Of a stretch of DNA of 64,000 nucleotides, positions 47,578-59,840 are shown piece after piece. A program made the translations under genes and the position numbers. The first letter of the stretch is position 1. Every line of letters starts with the position of its first letter. Source of the stretch: Zygnema circumcarinatum (lineage: Eukaryota; Streptophyta; Zygnematophyceae; Zygnematales; Zygnemataceae); NCBI GenBank assembly GCA_037447605.1, contig CM074804.1, positions 419,978 to 483,977 on the forward strand, in the 5' to 3' direction. The notes beneath the pieces were generated by a model. The model saw nothing but the letters and a program-made list of their open reading frames with translations, was not told the DNA's origin and did not search any database.

Positions 47578-48378
47578 TCTCTCTCTCTCTCCCTCTCTCT
47601 TTTCTCTCCTGCCGAGGGAGGCGGAGGGAGGTAAGGGCGGCTGTAACCCTAATTTGAGCCCTTCTGCTTCATTAGCGAACTACACAGGCGAGCATCGTCC
47701 AATAAGCGGGATACTCATTCTTAGCTTCGGGTTTCGCAGCGGAGTTCATAATCCGTACTTTGTGCTCTTATAGTTCTCCTCTGGTTTGACGTAAGAGCGA
47801 GTTCGATTTCAATTCTTATGCTCGATTGCTCAGAATAAGTTTCACAAATGACGATGCGCCAAGTGGCAAGCGTTGACACGTGACGAGTTCTGATTGCAGC
47901 TCGGGAGGGCTTACGTCAATGAAGAAGTACAGCTCGTCTCATTCCGTACGGTACGAATTTGTAGCGTCCGTATGAAATGTACACGTGGTGAATTCCCATT
48001 AAAGGACGCTGCAGTGGCTCAGGAGGAAGGCCCCAAATGCGGGTGCTGCCGCGCTCGCTTGACGCGGAGAGAGAGGGAGAGGGAGAGAGAGAGAGGGGGA
48101 GGGGAGAGGGAGAGAGAGAGAGAGAGAGGGAGGGAGGGAGGGAGGGAGGGAGGGAGGGAGTACGAGAGAGAGCCGGGGAGAGGGAAACAGTTACAAAGGG
48201 AAATAGAGAGGCAGCGAGAGGGGAGTGAGGAGAGCGAGAAACAGGCAGAGAGAGAGAGAGCGAGGGGGGAGAGGCGTGAGAGAGAAGGAGAGGCAGAGAG
48301 AGAGCAGGAAATGAAGGGAGATAAAAGGAGAGTCAGTTAAAGGCAAGGAGGCTGGTGAAGAGAGAGGAGGAAGGCGCC
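47479..48378. promoter_or_regulatory. Bidirectional LTV1 / NCX promoter region
   Basis: The 900-base spacer lies between the starts of LTV1 (-) and the exchanger (+). From left it holds a (CT)n tract in the LTV1 leader (47520-47605), the telo-box AACCCTAA at 47645-47652, G-boxes at 47877 and 47982, CCGTACGGTACG at about 47944-47955, and a GA-rich leader (48060-48330) for the exchanger. Further G-boxes at 48501 and 48512 lie at the exchanger's first donor. Confidence 0.65.
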
Positions 48379-51300
48379 ATGACTGCCGGGAATGAGACAT
48401 TGTGTGATGCAATTGGCTCCCTTGTGCAGCACTGCATCGCTTCCAGGACGGCTGAAGGGCACCTCTTAGAGCTCTTCACTCGGCCCCTGAAGGACTCAGA
48501 CACGTGAGCGCCACGTGGCCTACCGAAGGGCCTGCTAGGATGTTGGAAAACGAAGGGGAAGGGCAGTAGGGTTTTCTGGAAGCGCTCTGTTGTAGTCTGC
48601 ACATAATTAGGGCAAGATATGAGGAATTGAGTGACTTCTGACGTGTGGAAAGCGTTCGAATTTCGAAGTGGGGGCGATGTATTTCAGTAATGTGCAGCTT
48701 ACAGCTGTCGTCGCAGGATGGAATAACTTACTCTTCTTACTTACTCTTACGTCTTACTTTATGGAATAAGTGATGAATGAAACAGTCGAGGGCCAATTAT
48801 CTTTGAACAGAAGTACTTTTCGTTTCATAATTGACGGAAATGTGAAATACCGGCTTAGAGAACTCACAATGTGCGGGTTCAGATCGGGGTCGGAACGCCG
48901 AGTGACTGAAAGAACCATAGTTTCATCGATTAACAGTATCTAAAAGTTTGGAAAGCCCAAACACCGTAATTAAGCAATGAGGATCTTGCTGGTTTCTTTG
49001 CTTCCTTGACTGAACCTTACACGGTACATTACGTATAAGTAGTGTAAGTTCATTTAAATTTCATTTTTTACTTTTTCCTCTATTGTATTGTATTGCAGGT
49101 GTGAGAGTTACCTCCTCTTGCCGGCTGAGAACACATGGAACCAGACCGCGCGAGCAGTACTTTATGGTGCGGGCCTAATTTGGTGCTGCATAGGCCTGGC
49201 AGCCATCACAGGAGTCTTCATGAAGGCGCTTGAAAGCATATCGAGCACCGTGGTGGAGGTGCGTTCCTTTCTAAGCTTTGAACTTTGAACTTTCAAACTC
49301 CTATGCTTTGACCTTAGATATTCTAAGCTTTGAACTTTGAACTTCTAAACTTCGAAACTAAGCTTCTGCTGAAGCTAGGTTTTGATCCCATACCGTACCA
49401 CCAACGTCTTTAGGACGCTTGATGCCATGTATTCTTGAAAATCCAAATTTAAAACGAAAAAGTTCCTCAAAAGCTAATTGTCAGTACGAAAGTCATGTTC
49501 GCAAACGTTGTGGTATATAATATGTTGCTGGAAATGAACGGAACCCATACAATAGCTAAATCTTCACTACTCGTTGAAGAAGGGGCTTACACACGTTAGG
49601 GCACGCGCAGGTGAAGAGACAAAATCCGTTGACAGGAGTTGAGCAGCGGTTCTATGAGCGTTACTGGAACGGAACGATCGCCAATTTGACCTTGTTGGCT
49701 TTGGGCACATCTGCTCCTGAAGTTTGTCTCGCTCTCATTGATGGTCTCAAACACCTGGGGAAGCCTCCAGGAGGTATGCCCACAACCCTTCCTATAGAAA
49801 TACTGCAATTACCTTTTATCTTATATTATCTTAAAGGCATTAATGTTCTTCATGTGCCCGGCGAGATGCATAGGCTTATATCCCCCCCTCCTTCTCTCAC
49901 CTTCGTTCCTTGCATCTCTTCTGAGTCTTCAGCTAAACTCAGCTACGAAAACACGTCTGTTCTTCTGAGCTGCCTACACATTTCTGCAAGTTCTGCAACG
50001 ATGACTTGTTTTCACTAATACTCTCTCTCTCTCTCTTTTTTAATCTTATGTGCGAGCAGAACTCGGGCCAGGAACCATACTGGGCTCAGCCGCATTCAAC
50101 ACGTTGATCATTTTGGCAGTTTGTGTGGTGGCCCCAAAGCCAGTTCCCGTAGTTCGGAAAATCTCCGATTACGGAACTTTTCTTGTGGAGCTTATTGCAT
50201 CACTTTGGGCTTACTTGTGGCTACTTCTGATCATCAAGGTGACTAAAAACCACGTATTATCCCATCATATCAATCTTCTTTATTTATGTACTCAAGTTAA
50301 TCCATTCGAACCGGAGAATCCATAGTTCTGCTCTTTTTCCATAAAAGTAATGGTAATGGCCCTTCGAATTAACATAGTGAACCAAGATGCAAAAATCATT
50401 TTCAAGCCTCTCTGGCTTGCTTTTATTCCAAACCAGACAAAATTCTGCATTCTTTACGACCCAAACCCAAGTTCGAAATTCGAATCTGAAGAAAGCCATT
50501 CCAGAAATTTCATGTAAACTTGAAATTTGAAGTTAGACTCATATATATACTCAGACTTAGATATATGGATATTTAGGGAAAAAGATGCGTACTTTACCCA
50601 TCGTTTGCACTAAATACTCGTATATATTTAGCCTCCACCTCCCCCTCCCCCTCCCTCTGCCCCACTTTTCCCCTCCCCCCTTCCCCCCCACACTTTTTCC
50701 TCCCCCTATGTGCAGGTGATATCTCCTGGAAGAGTGAGCATTTGGGAAGCAGCCGCCACCCTCGCTCAGTTTCCTCTCTTTGTGCTTCTCGCATATGGAC
50801 AAGACCAGAAATGGGCATTTGCATGGCTTGGAAGGACCCCTATCAACAACCCTACCACTCTCTCCCACTCTACTTCTAACCTGAGCTTGAGTCAATTGGA
50901 TCAGCCGGGCAGCCCAGAAGCCGCCAGTGTACCCACTTCACCCATCATGTAAGCTGCAATTCATATTAATATCGTAACATTATGGATGTCAAAAACAATA
51001 ATCGATGTTTGTTCAAGATCTCATGCATTATTGTATAGAAAGTGCTTCCTACATGCTTTGACTCACAAATCTGCGATTGATGCTACCTGTGATACTGTGT
51101 ATCTCGTCTCTCTCCTCTCCACCCACCCACCCCCCCCCCCGGCCCTTCTCCTTGTTCTAATCATTTGATCGTTTTTTTCTTTTAACTATGGCAGTGTTCG
51201 CAATTCCCTTCATCAAAATTTGAAGTTTCGCGCTCGGGCAGTGAAGCTGGTGAGTCTGGTGGGGAGGGCGAGAGCTTCCACAGAGAGAGGCTTCGTAGAG

Positions 51301-51464
51301 GAAAGCGAAACCAAGCCAAACTTTGAGCTGTGTGAGCATCCTACGCCTTACTCAAGTTTTTATTCTGCCTGAACATTTAAATTTGAGTGTGAAGACCTTT
51401 GAATCTGCCAACTTGAATCAGCAATATGACCAGCAGATTGTCAGAGATCAGGTTCAAGTCATAA

Positions 51465-51503
<39 letters not shown>

Positions 51504-54460
51504 GAGAGGAGGGAGTTTGCTCAGAGGAACGGGCTGAGCTGATTCCGTAAACGACTTCCGTTTTCAATCATTGAGTCAACTGATATCTAATGAAAAACAG
51601 CTTGTTAATGCAACATGTACAACTATGATATGTTAACATGTTAATATAACAGCTCTACTTTTGGTTTTCTGCAGCCACATTAGATGCACCAGCTCACTGG
51701 TTTATTCGAGCAGAGTACGGAAACACGGAACTGGAAGTTGGGCGGGAGCGAGGACCTGAAGATGAATTCGAAGACATTTCCTTCACAATGTAAGGCTTCA
51801 CATCTCTCACATTCTACTATGGAAAAGTTCGCATCTATTTCCTCCTTGCCACACTTCCTTCATTATTCAGAGGGATTTTTACTTTAGGAGGTCTTAGAAT
51901 AGCAGTGTCTTTTTTCTTTCATTTATCAAACAAACCTTGGAGTTTCAAGAAGTTGCACTAATAAATACATCACCCAATGTTCCTCCTCACTCTTCTTGAG
52001 GATTTCTTCACATAGATAGAGAAACCACTAGCAATTCAAACACGCAAACACCGTCCGATTTAACCCACTCGCCCTCCCCCATCTTTCCTTTTTCCTTTTT
52101 GCACAGGTCTGGGCTGGAGATTCTCACAGAACCCCTTTTCTTACAGTTTCTCTCTCTGGATAAGTCTACAATTCCTCCCACTGAACACTTTCTTGGGCAG
52201 CTCTATGCCGACTTGAGAGGGCTACGAGTTGGACAGCGTGAGACAAAGTGGATTGAACTGGAAGAGAAAGATGGGAGCCTTTTGGAAGGAGCCACAGTGA
52301 GCATATGTTTAGAGCTCATTGGGCGAGAGGAGGATGAAGGACCCCCTTTCCAGTTGTGGGTAGAGGTCTCTTCGGGAGCAACAGATGGCTCCAATGGAGG
52401 TAATGGAAAGTGTATTGAAAGGAGGGAAAAAACTTGGATGAATTATTTCACATAGAATTCGTCAGATCTCCCACACTATAGTCGAGGAAATGACGAACTT
52501 AACACACATGGGGAGTTGACCTCCCTTCCTCCCTCCCTCCCTCCCTACTTCCTTCACCCGTCTGCCCCACTCCACCACCCCCATCTTGCTCCCTCGCTCC
52601 CTCCTCCTCGCCTCCCGCTCCCACCCCCCCTCTCTCCCTCCCACTCCCGCTCCCATTTCCCCTCCCTCTCCCACTCCTCCTCCGGCTCCATTTACTTCTC
52701 TTTTTTTAAGTGCACTCGTGTATCTGCGATAGCTGTAGTTCTGACCGGCCATAAAAGGAGTGGCTTTCCTTAACTAACGCAGGCGGGTCTGACTGCAGCC
52801 TCTCCTTTTGTGGGCTCCTTTCGAGAACTCGTCCCGAAGAAGAGACCGCAGGTGAAGCGACCGAGGAAATGGGAGCGCTTGAAGCAACAATGGGTCTTAC
52901 AAGTGTATGATGCAATGACGGTGGGCTACTCTCTCTCAATCTCTCTCACTCTTTCGCTGCCTCCCTCTCGCTACCTCTTCCCTCGCCCCCACCTCCCCCT
53001 CCCCCTTCCCCTCGCCACCCCCCCTCCCCCCCCCCTCCCCCGCTTCGTCCTGCAAATCTTCAAGAATTTTATAAATTAGGAATCGATTGAGAAGTCGGTT
53101 TTCATAAAAATAGTTTGAAATGTTTAATAAACCCAACATTTTTTTGGAGCTTGGGTTACTGCAGGCGGGTGGGGGAGAGGAGGAGACTAAAAAGGAGCCA
53201 TCAGCACTCGACCTCGTTCTTCACTTTTGCGCCTTTTATTGGAAGCTGCTTTTTGCAGTCATACCTCCTCCTGCTTTCTGGGGAGGCTGGCCTGCTTTCG
53301 TAGCCTGTGAGCTCTAAACCTAATGTTACCTCTCCACTCTCTCTTTCGCTATGCTTACCTTTTCTTTTGTGACATTCTCAACATCTGCAATTTTAGACGA
53401 ATGGGGATTGTCTGAAGGGGCTTTGCAGGTCTGGCAATTATGGGAGGAATCGCAGCCCTTGTAGTAGAATTTGGTCAGCTTTTCGCCTGCGCTTCAGGAC
53501 TCCCCACTTTTTTCACAGCGATGACTTTTGTTGCCGTTGTGGGTCACTCTCCCTCTCCCTCTGATTTCAAGCGTTAACTTCTTCTACGGGTTTTAGAAGC
53601 GAGTCCACTGTATTCTCCGTCGCCTTTTATGACTACCTGCACTCTCACCTCTCAGGCGCATTAAACTTCATCATGCATCCTTCTAGGTACATCATTTATC
53701 TTTCCAAATACGTCAAACGATCATCATGCATCATTCAAACCACATCAAGCATCACATCACATATTCTAGACTCCATGTCATGTGATGCTTGATGTGTCTG
53801 GGACGATGTGGATGGTGTTTTACGTGTCTGGAATATGTATGTGAAGTTTGATGTGTCTGGAATCATGCACGATGATGTTTTGATGTGTTTGAGGCAATGT
53901 ATACTGTGTCTGGAGTGATTCCACCACTATATTTGATGTGTCTGAAATGATGTTTGATGAACCCAGTCTCCCACCCCCCTCTCCCTGAACTCATTCCTAA
54001 TCTGAAGGGATTTCCGAGCATCTACTCCAAGAAGAGGGAAATTGACCTAAACATTCTGATTCTTCCCCTGCAGGCCACTTCCCTCCCCGACCTCCTTGCC
54101 AGCAGAATTGCGACAGAGCTTTCTCAGGATGCGGATTCCGCCATAGCCAACATCAACGGCTCCAATAGCGTCAACGTATTTTTGGGCATAGGGCTGCCCT
54201 GGCTGATAACTTCTATCTATGATCGGACCACAAAAGGAGAGCCGTTCCTCCTCGCGAGCGCGGATATATACGAAGTTAACCTAATAGCCTTCTTCGTTAC
54301 CTCGGGGCTCTGCATCGGCGTCCTCGCTCTGAGGAGATATCTAGTGGGAGGGGAGTTGGGGGGTGCTCGAGGCCCCGCTATCGCCACATCGCTGTTTTTT
54401 GCCGCTTTATGGGTCGCTTATGTTGTGTTCTGTGGTTTGAGAGTGTATGGGGTGCTCTAG
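48379..54460 (+). CDS. NCX: NCX-type Na+/Ca2+ exchanger (CaCA superfamily)
   Basis: Twelve exons give about 701 residues: 48379-48503, 49099-49258, 49611-49773, 50060-50238, 50716-50948, 51195-51249, 51653-51789, 52107-52399, 52799-52920, 53165-53306, 53429-53538 and 54074-54460. It is a plasma- or endomembrane antiporter exchanging Ca2+ for Na+. Two inverted alpha-repeats form the ion site. Alpha-1 has TLLALGTSAPEVCLALIDG then LGPGTILGSAAFNTLIILAV. Alpha-2 has FFTAMTFVAVATSLPDLLAS then INGSNSVNVFLGIGLPWLI. VISPGRVSIWEA and the C-terminal GGELGGARGP match NCX/SLC8 rather than CAX or CCX. The cytosolic loop (about residues 290-475) is short and I see no clear Calx-beta acidic motif. Alpha-2 has Ala where animal NCX has Gly (ALGTS). 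The start of exon 7 is uncertain; acceptors at 51652 and 51674 compete. Confidence 0.9.
53741..53796. repeat. 16-bp perfect inverted repeat in NCX intron
   Basis: Arm CACATCAAGCATCACA (53741-53756) is the exact reverse complement of TGTGATGCTTGATGTG (53781-53796), with a 24-base spacer. GATGTGTCTG words recur loosely to about 53955. Confidence 0.85.
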
Positions 54461-55290
54461 CTCTGTGGTTCTTGCACTGATAGCATCAGTTCCAGTTTTA
54501 GTTTCAATTTCAATGCCAGTCACCTTTCTTTCATGTTGCAGTCCCTGCTTCACCTTGCTCTGTAGGAATTCGTGTGTACATATACTGTAGCGGTGTGGCC
54601 AGATGGAGTGCAATTCCCTGGTGTGGAAATTTGTAATTATTCGAAACCAGGCTTCGGTCGGTCTATTCTTGTGCTCATAATGATATATCATTTTACTTTT
54701 GAAGTATAAGTACGCAATTGCTGTTTGGCCGAAATTGTATGGTGTAGCTGGAGTCGACGGTATTTCTAAAATATAATTAGACACATGAGCATGCATATAC
54801 ATATAAGCCTAGAAACCGTAAATCCACACACCGATACGCCCTACTGACACACGATTGGGCGGAAAAACTGGAGGCAGCAGAGGCCACCTTTTTATGGTAT
54901 TGTATATTGCTCTTTGAGATAGTTGCATGGAATCCTCCGCAGCGCACTGATTGCTCTCACTAGCGTGGCGCTCCTCTCTCTCAGCTGTGTCTCTCTCTCT
55001 CTCCCTCTCCTTTACTCTCTTTCTCTCTACATCGTACACCTACTTTTCACTTTGCTACCTTTATCTACATCAGCAACTTTGCCAGGTGAACACTGCGTTC
55101 AACCTCCTCCATCCTATTGGTAGTCCACACGCTCCCACTTTGATTACTACTTTTACAAAGAGAGAGGACTAGGAACCCTCTCCCTCTCCTATCAATACCT
55201 AAGTCAGCACACCCACTCTCGCCCCTACACACAGGTGTCATAAATTAGTTTTCCTACACAAAAATCCCCACTCTTCAATGGCTCACCTTG
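54461..55290. other. Spacer between convergent NCX and membrane-protein genes
   Basis: Mostly 3' UTR sequence. A (CT)-rich run lies at 54980-55030. No supported exon. Confidence 0.6.
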
Positions 55291-58200
55291 TTACAATATG
55301 GTCCCCCCGTCCCTCCAATTCCCGTTTGTTCTTTCCGGGCAGGATCCCACTGACTCCTCAAGTTCACTTCTGTCGTGCCCTTCAGAAACCACAGGTTGAG
55401 AAGTGTCCCTTCTTCCCATAGCGATGGCAGTCTGCCCGTCCGGCATTATAACAGTCGTGCAAATAACATTCGGGTCCTCAAAGGTCTTCTGACTGCGATC
55501 ACCAGCAGTCGTCTCTCCCCCCTCTAAGCCAGCAGAGACTGCATCATAAAGACAAGTGTCATGCAGATAAGTCAGGCGAAGCAGCAGGAAGTAATTTATC
55601 ACTTTCGCTCTGAGTGCCTACGACTTTGGAGCATCCGCAAACCCTTCCCCACTCCCTCTCTCACCTATGACTTTGGAGCATCCGCAAACCCTTCCCCACT
55701 CCCTCTCTCACCTATGACTTTGGAGCAACCTTCTTACTCTCCTTCTTCCTCTCTCTTCTACGACTTTGAGCCTCCTTAACCCTCTTCCTCTCCCTCTCTC
55801 ACCTACGACTTTGGACCACCCTTCACCCTCACCCTCGTTCTCCCTCTCTCCTACGAATTTGAAGCATCCTTATCTCCCTCCCCTCTCCATCTCCATCTCT
55901 CAGCTACGCGCCTTCGGAGCATTCTTAACCCTCCCACTTTCTCACTCACCTACGACTATGGAGCATCCTTCATCTCCCTCGTCCTCTCTCTCCCGTACGA
56001 ATTTCAAGCATCCATAACCCTCTCCCTCTCTCAAACCCACTCCCTCTCCCACTCTCTTGAACCTACTAATTGCAGGTCCATGGGGCTACAACATTAAACT
56101 TATTCCGAGGCTTTTTGAAGTACGCACATGCTTGGCCTCCTGCACCAAACTCCCCTCTCTCCACAGCGTTGCGCTCCCTCCCCTTACGCATTCGCAAGTA
56201 AAGGATTAGGGCTGAGGCAAGGGCCAAAGCAAGAGCAAGGCCCCCTCCAGTGGCCCATAGGACCTGCATGAGAACATTGCCATTGCAGCTATGGCCGCTT
56301 TCGTGGCACTTGTCAGCAGGGCCGACCTGCAGCAACATGAGTTCAGCAGACAAAAGATAGAGCTCAGAGACAGAACAGGATAGGGGGAGAGGGAGAGGGA
56401 GAGGCGAAGGAGGGCGGAGGGAGGTGGATGGGTGAGGAGGATGCAGTGAATCGAGGGGTGCGCGAAGGAAAAAAAGACAAAGGAATGCGGGAGGCAAAGG
56501 GCGATAAGCGAGCTCAAGAGAAAAGTCAACTTCTTCAATGCATGGCTGAAGAGAGGTCAAACTTGCAACACTATATCAGCTAGGTTAAGGCTCAGGAAGG
56601 GTGAGAGGATCACACACACAGTGCACGGGATGTCAAGGCTTACCGGAGGTGGATTGTGAGTAAAAATTTGGGGCGAAATCGAATCATTCGCAACAGAAAG
56701 TTCCACCAGAGGTTCTATCACACTGCGAAGCGCTGTCATCCTGCATTCCACACGTCGAAGAACATGAGCATCAAAGGCAGGATTGTGATTAAATACAGGA
56801 TAAATTAGCAGCATACCGATAGGACATGCTTTCGCCATATTCAATTTCAGAGCCCTGAAATGGGCTAATCTGGTTAAAATGCATCAGAACGGCGCAACCA
56901 AAGGGACTATACAACGGACCTGGCCTCAGGCTGCAAAGAATTCAGGGCCGAAAGCTGCGCAGCCAATTGCGAAGCCGTGTTTTGTCCTGCACTTGAACTT
57001 GAAGAGTTTGCCACTGCAGCAATCTGAGATGTGGCTCCAAAGAGAAGCCAAAACGCCCATCGGCCATGTTTGGACTCAACTTCATTCGTCCTGTTCAGCA
57101 CCTGCAATGTCAGAAGATAGCATAGACATCTGCTCAGTGGAAATTGCGCAGACTGAATTACCATTTTCCCATCAATGACTCCATTTCTTGGGCACCACCA
57201 ACTTGACTACTCCTAGGAAATGGCTTTGCAGGTCACATTTTCGATGTGGTCTGAAGACAGCATGTACTCCGTCGCCTCATCCACGTCCAGATACTCGATG
57301 GTGTCAAAAGCCCATAAGAGGAGGTAAGACCGAGCAGTCCCCATTGTCAGCCCATTCTCCACTGTATCGTTACTCCCTCCCTCCCACAATCCAGAATCAG
57401 AAGCGTAAGTGCCGCCCGGGGTCCCATGGCAAATCTGTGCATCGGCGTCTACTGTCACAGTACAAAGCTTATTTATGTAACTCGTGCCGGGGAATGTGCG
57501 ATTGATGAGCTCCAAAGTGCCTGCGGGGGGTAGACAAGGAGAGAGGAAACGGCAGTCATTTTGGTGAAGGTGCGCTTTCATAGAAAGAGGAACTACATAG
57601 GATGTGATGCTAGCACAAAACTATCAATGAATTCAACGACACAGTAAATGGAATCACTAAACGAGTGAAGGTTGGGCAAATACCTAACAAGACGCAGGCA
57701 GCCCCAATAGTGTTTCCTTGCCTCATCAAATTCTCTGCTTGCTGCTGGGCCTCAATTAGTGCATTTGTTACATTCTGCAAGTGTTTGAAAGTAAATACAG
57801 TCAGTACGAGTAATTATCCCCCGGTCTAAAAGGAAGAATTTCCAGAAAAAAGGGTTTTCGAAACAATGGAATCAAGCAGGACAAGGAATTCGACCATAGC
57901 TAAGAGGAGCAACGAATTCAGAGAGGAGCCATAGGACAAAAACACAAATGAAGACTATTAAGGTTCTTCTTAACATCAAAACAGAGGCCAGTGCAATTAG
58001 CCAGGTTAAATCGTACCAATCTCGAGATTAACGACTAGTATAAGGGCGGGGAACCTCATCTAAAACATTTAAATAATGACTCGGGTGACTTCAAGAGGAG
58101 AGATTGCGTCCAAAGCTGGACATATTTGGCCGACAAAGGCGACAATACGTCGAAGTCAGTGCTTAGAGAAAACTTGTGACTGAACTACTAGTTCAATTTT

Positions 58201-58827
58201 CGAAGTGGTCCATTCAAACTAAGGCAGATAAAGAAAAATGCACGTTCGTAATGTCAGCAAGAAATAAGCAAGGACTACTTTCCAGTTCATAGAGGAGCAA
58301 TAGGACTCAATAGACGCATACTGACAGTAAGGCTCAGACAACGAGTAAACCGGTCAAGAGAGGACCCTCTGCAAGAGAGTTTATTAAAAAAGGCTTTGAA
58401 TAAATTGAATTGAACAGGAAAAACAACCATAAACTATTTCAAAAGCCAGCAACTATGTCATGACTCACAAATGAGAGAAGAGAGGAGAACTGATTCGAGG
58501 CACACGGACGGAAGAGACACCTGGCTTAGAGAGAGTCCGATCGTCTAATGGAGATCAGTATTAGGAGCGCTTGTCATCGACAAAAGGCAAATCTCTTAAA
58601 GCACTCTGCCAGAACTGACACGCGTAACCTGCATGCAGAAAGCGCCAACAGAGCCCTAACTGCTGTCCTGCGCGCACCTTCACATTCAAGGTAAGCGCCA
58701 TCCTGTCAATACATGGCATATTGCTTCCGGGCTGCTGCTGCTGCTCAAGCCGTCGGGATGCGCATGCGAAATTCCCCAACATAGACACGGCGGAGAGCAT
58801 AAAAAGCATCAACGAAACGCGCGCCAT
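55291..58827 (-). CDS. Type I single-pass membrane protein of unknown function
   Basis: Seven phase-consistent exons give about 448 residues: 58827-58678, 57774-57684, 57520-57237, 57101-56920, 56854-56644, 56326-56100 and 55492-55291 (stop). The start MARVSLMLFMLSAVSMLGNF is a clear signal peptide ending near ACA. The lumenal/extracellular part of about 300 residues has several N-glycosylation sequons (NVT, NRT, NDT, NSS) and paired cysteines (CHESGHSC just before the membrane). One transmembrane helix follows (LWATGGGLALALALASALIL) with a basic stop-transfer (RMRKGRERN), then a ~100-residue hydrophilic cytosolic tail. The layout suggests a receptor-like or adhesion protein. I recognise no domain and give no function. 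The donors at 57237 and 56100 are the weakest junctions. Confidence 0.7.
55617..56045. repeat. ~46-bp minisatellite (TACGACTTTGGAGCATCC type) in intron
   Basis: About nine diverged units begin CCTACGACTTTGGAGCATCC and are separated by CT-rich spacers. The first two are nearly identical. They fill the last intron of the membrane-protein gene. Confidence 0.85.
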
Positions 58828-59593
58828 TGCAGGAACGAGATGTTCCCTCCCTCCCTCCTTACACTACCACCACTTCAGAAATCCAGCCGCCTCTTGTCTT
58901 CCAGAACCCTTCCCCTTCCCTCCCTTCCCCTCTCCTCCCCTCTCCTCCCCTCTCCTCCCCCCTCCCCCTTCCCCCTCTTCCCTCCCCCTCTCCCTCCCGC
59001 CCGCCCGCGCCCCCCCGCGGCCGGAGAGCAGTCCGCCATGGCCTCCCTCCCTTCCTGCACGTCCGCGCCCTACAGGGAGCCCGCCCGCCCGCCTCGCCCT
59101 CCTCTAAAGCCGTACCGTACGAACCACACTTACCGTACTATTTCGTACATTGCAAACTCATGCATGTCCGTATTGACCGTACGTTTATCGTACGGTGAGT
59201 TTGTGTCGTACAGTTAATAACGGTACGGTATCCTTGTCATATGCGGGCACGGTAAGGAAGAGACCGGGGTTTCCGTACGGGCGGCTATTTTGGGGGGGAG
59301 GTAGTTCTGGACGGGCGGGGCTGAGCCGACGGACCGCGGCTGTACGGGAAACGGGAAAAAATAAAAAAATTGGGGAAATGGGCCAATGAGTAGCCGACAC
59401 GTGGTGAAAAGTCGGTCAGGTGCGGACCAGGCGAGGGCGGGCCGGTAACCGGCGGTTGGCTTACTAGGGCGGCTGTTAGGACCGGGCGGGCGACCGGGCG
59501 GGCGACCGGGCGGGCGACCGGGCGGGCGGCTTTTATATGGGTACATGGTGGTTATATGGGTATATGTTGGATTGTGATAGAACGCAACCATGA
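58828..59593. promoter_or_regulatory. Upstream region with CT tract and CGTACG palindromes
   Basis: Upstream of the membrane-protein gene on the minus strand. CT-rich DNA (58840-59000) forms the likely leader. From 59108 to 59280 there are at least ten CGTAC(G/C) motifs including CCGTACCGTACG. A CACGTG lies at 59399. Confidence 0.5.
59480..59527. repeat. 12-bp GACCGGGCGGGC tandem repeat, four copies
   Basis: Four perfect units. The G-runs could form quadruplex structure. Confidence 0.9.
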
Positions 59594-59601
59594 AAAAGTA
59601 A
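59594..59601. repeat. Left target-site duplication AAAAGTAA
   Basis: Identical to 61965-61972 on the other side of the inverted-repeat element. Confidence 0.85.
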
Positions 59602-59796
59602 GGAGAACTATATACCGCCCCCCTTTTATGGTTATCCCGCCACTGTTTTTTTGAAATCCGACCCTCCCATTTCGGCTATTCTGCCCCCCTCCCCCATTTT
59701 GGATATTTCGGGAGGAGATCGCCCCCCCGTTTTGAATATTCCTTTCCCGCCCCTCCCGTCCTCTCCCCTCCCCTCCCCTGCCCTCCCCCTCCCCTC

Positions 59797-59806
59797 NNNN
59801 NNNNNN
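59797..59806. other. Assembly gap (10 N) inside TIR element
   Basis: Ten Ns in a CCCCT-rich stretch just before the transposase fragment. Part of the element may be missing here. Confidence 0.99.
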
Positions 59807-59840
59807 CCCTTCTTCCTCTCGGTTTGCAATCTCCACACAA

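Noticed and set aside
47350-47773. Plus-strand frames opposite LTV1 exon 1
   Set aside because: Antisense shadows of LTV1 plus the CT tract in its leader.
55617-56045. Repeat heads separated by variable spacers, CRISPR-like at first glance
   Set aside because: Spacers are related CT-rich drift rather than unique sequences, and the array is in a eukaryotic intron.
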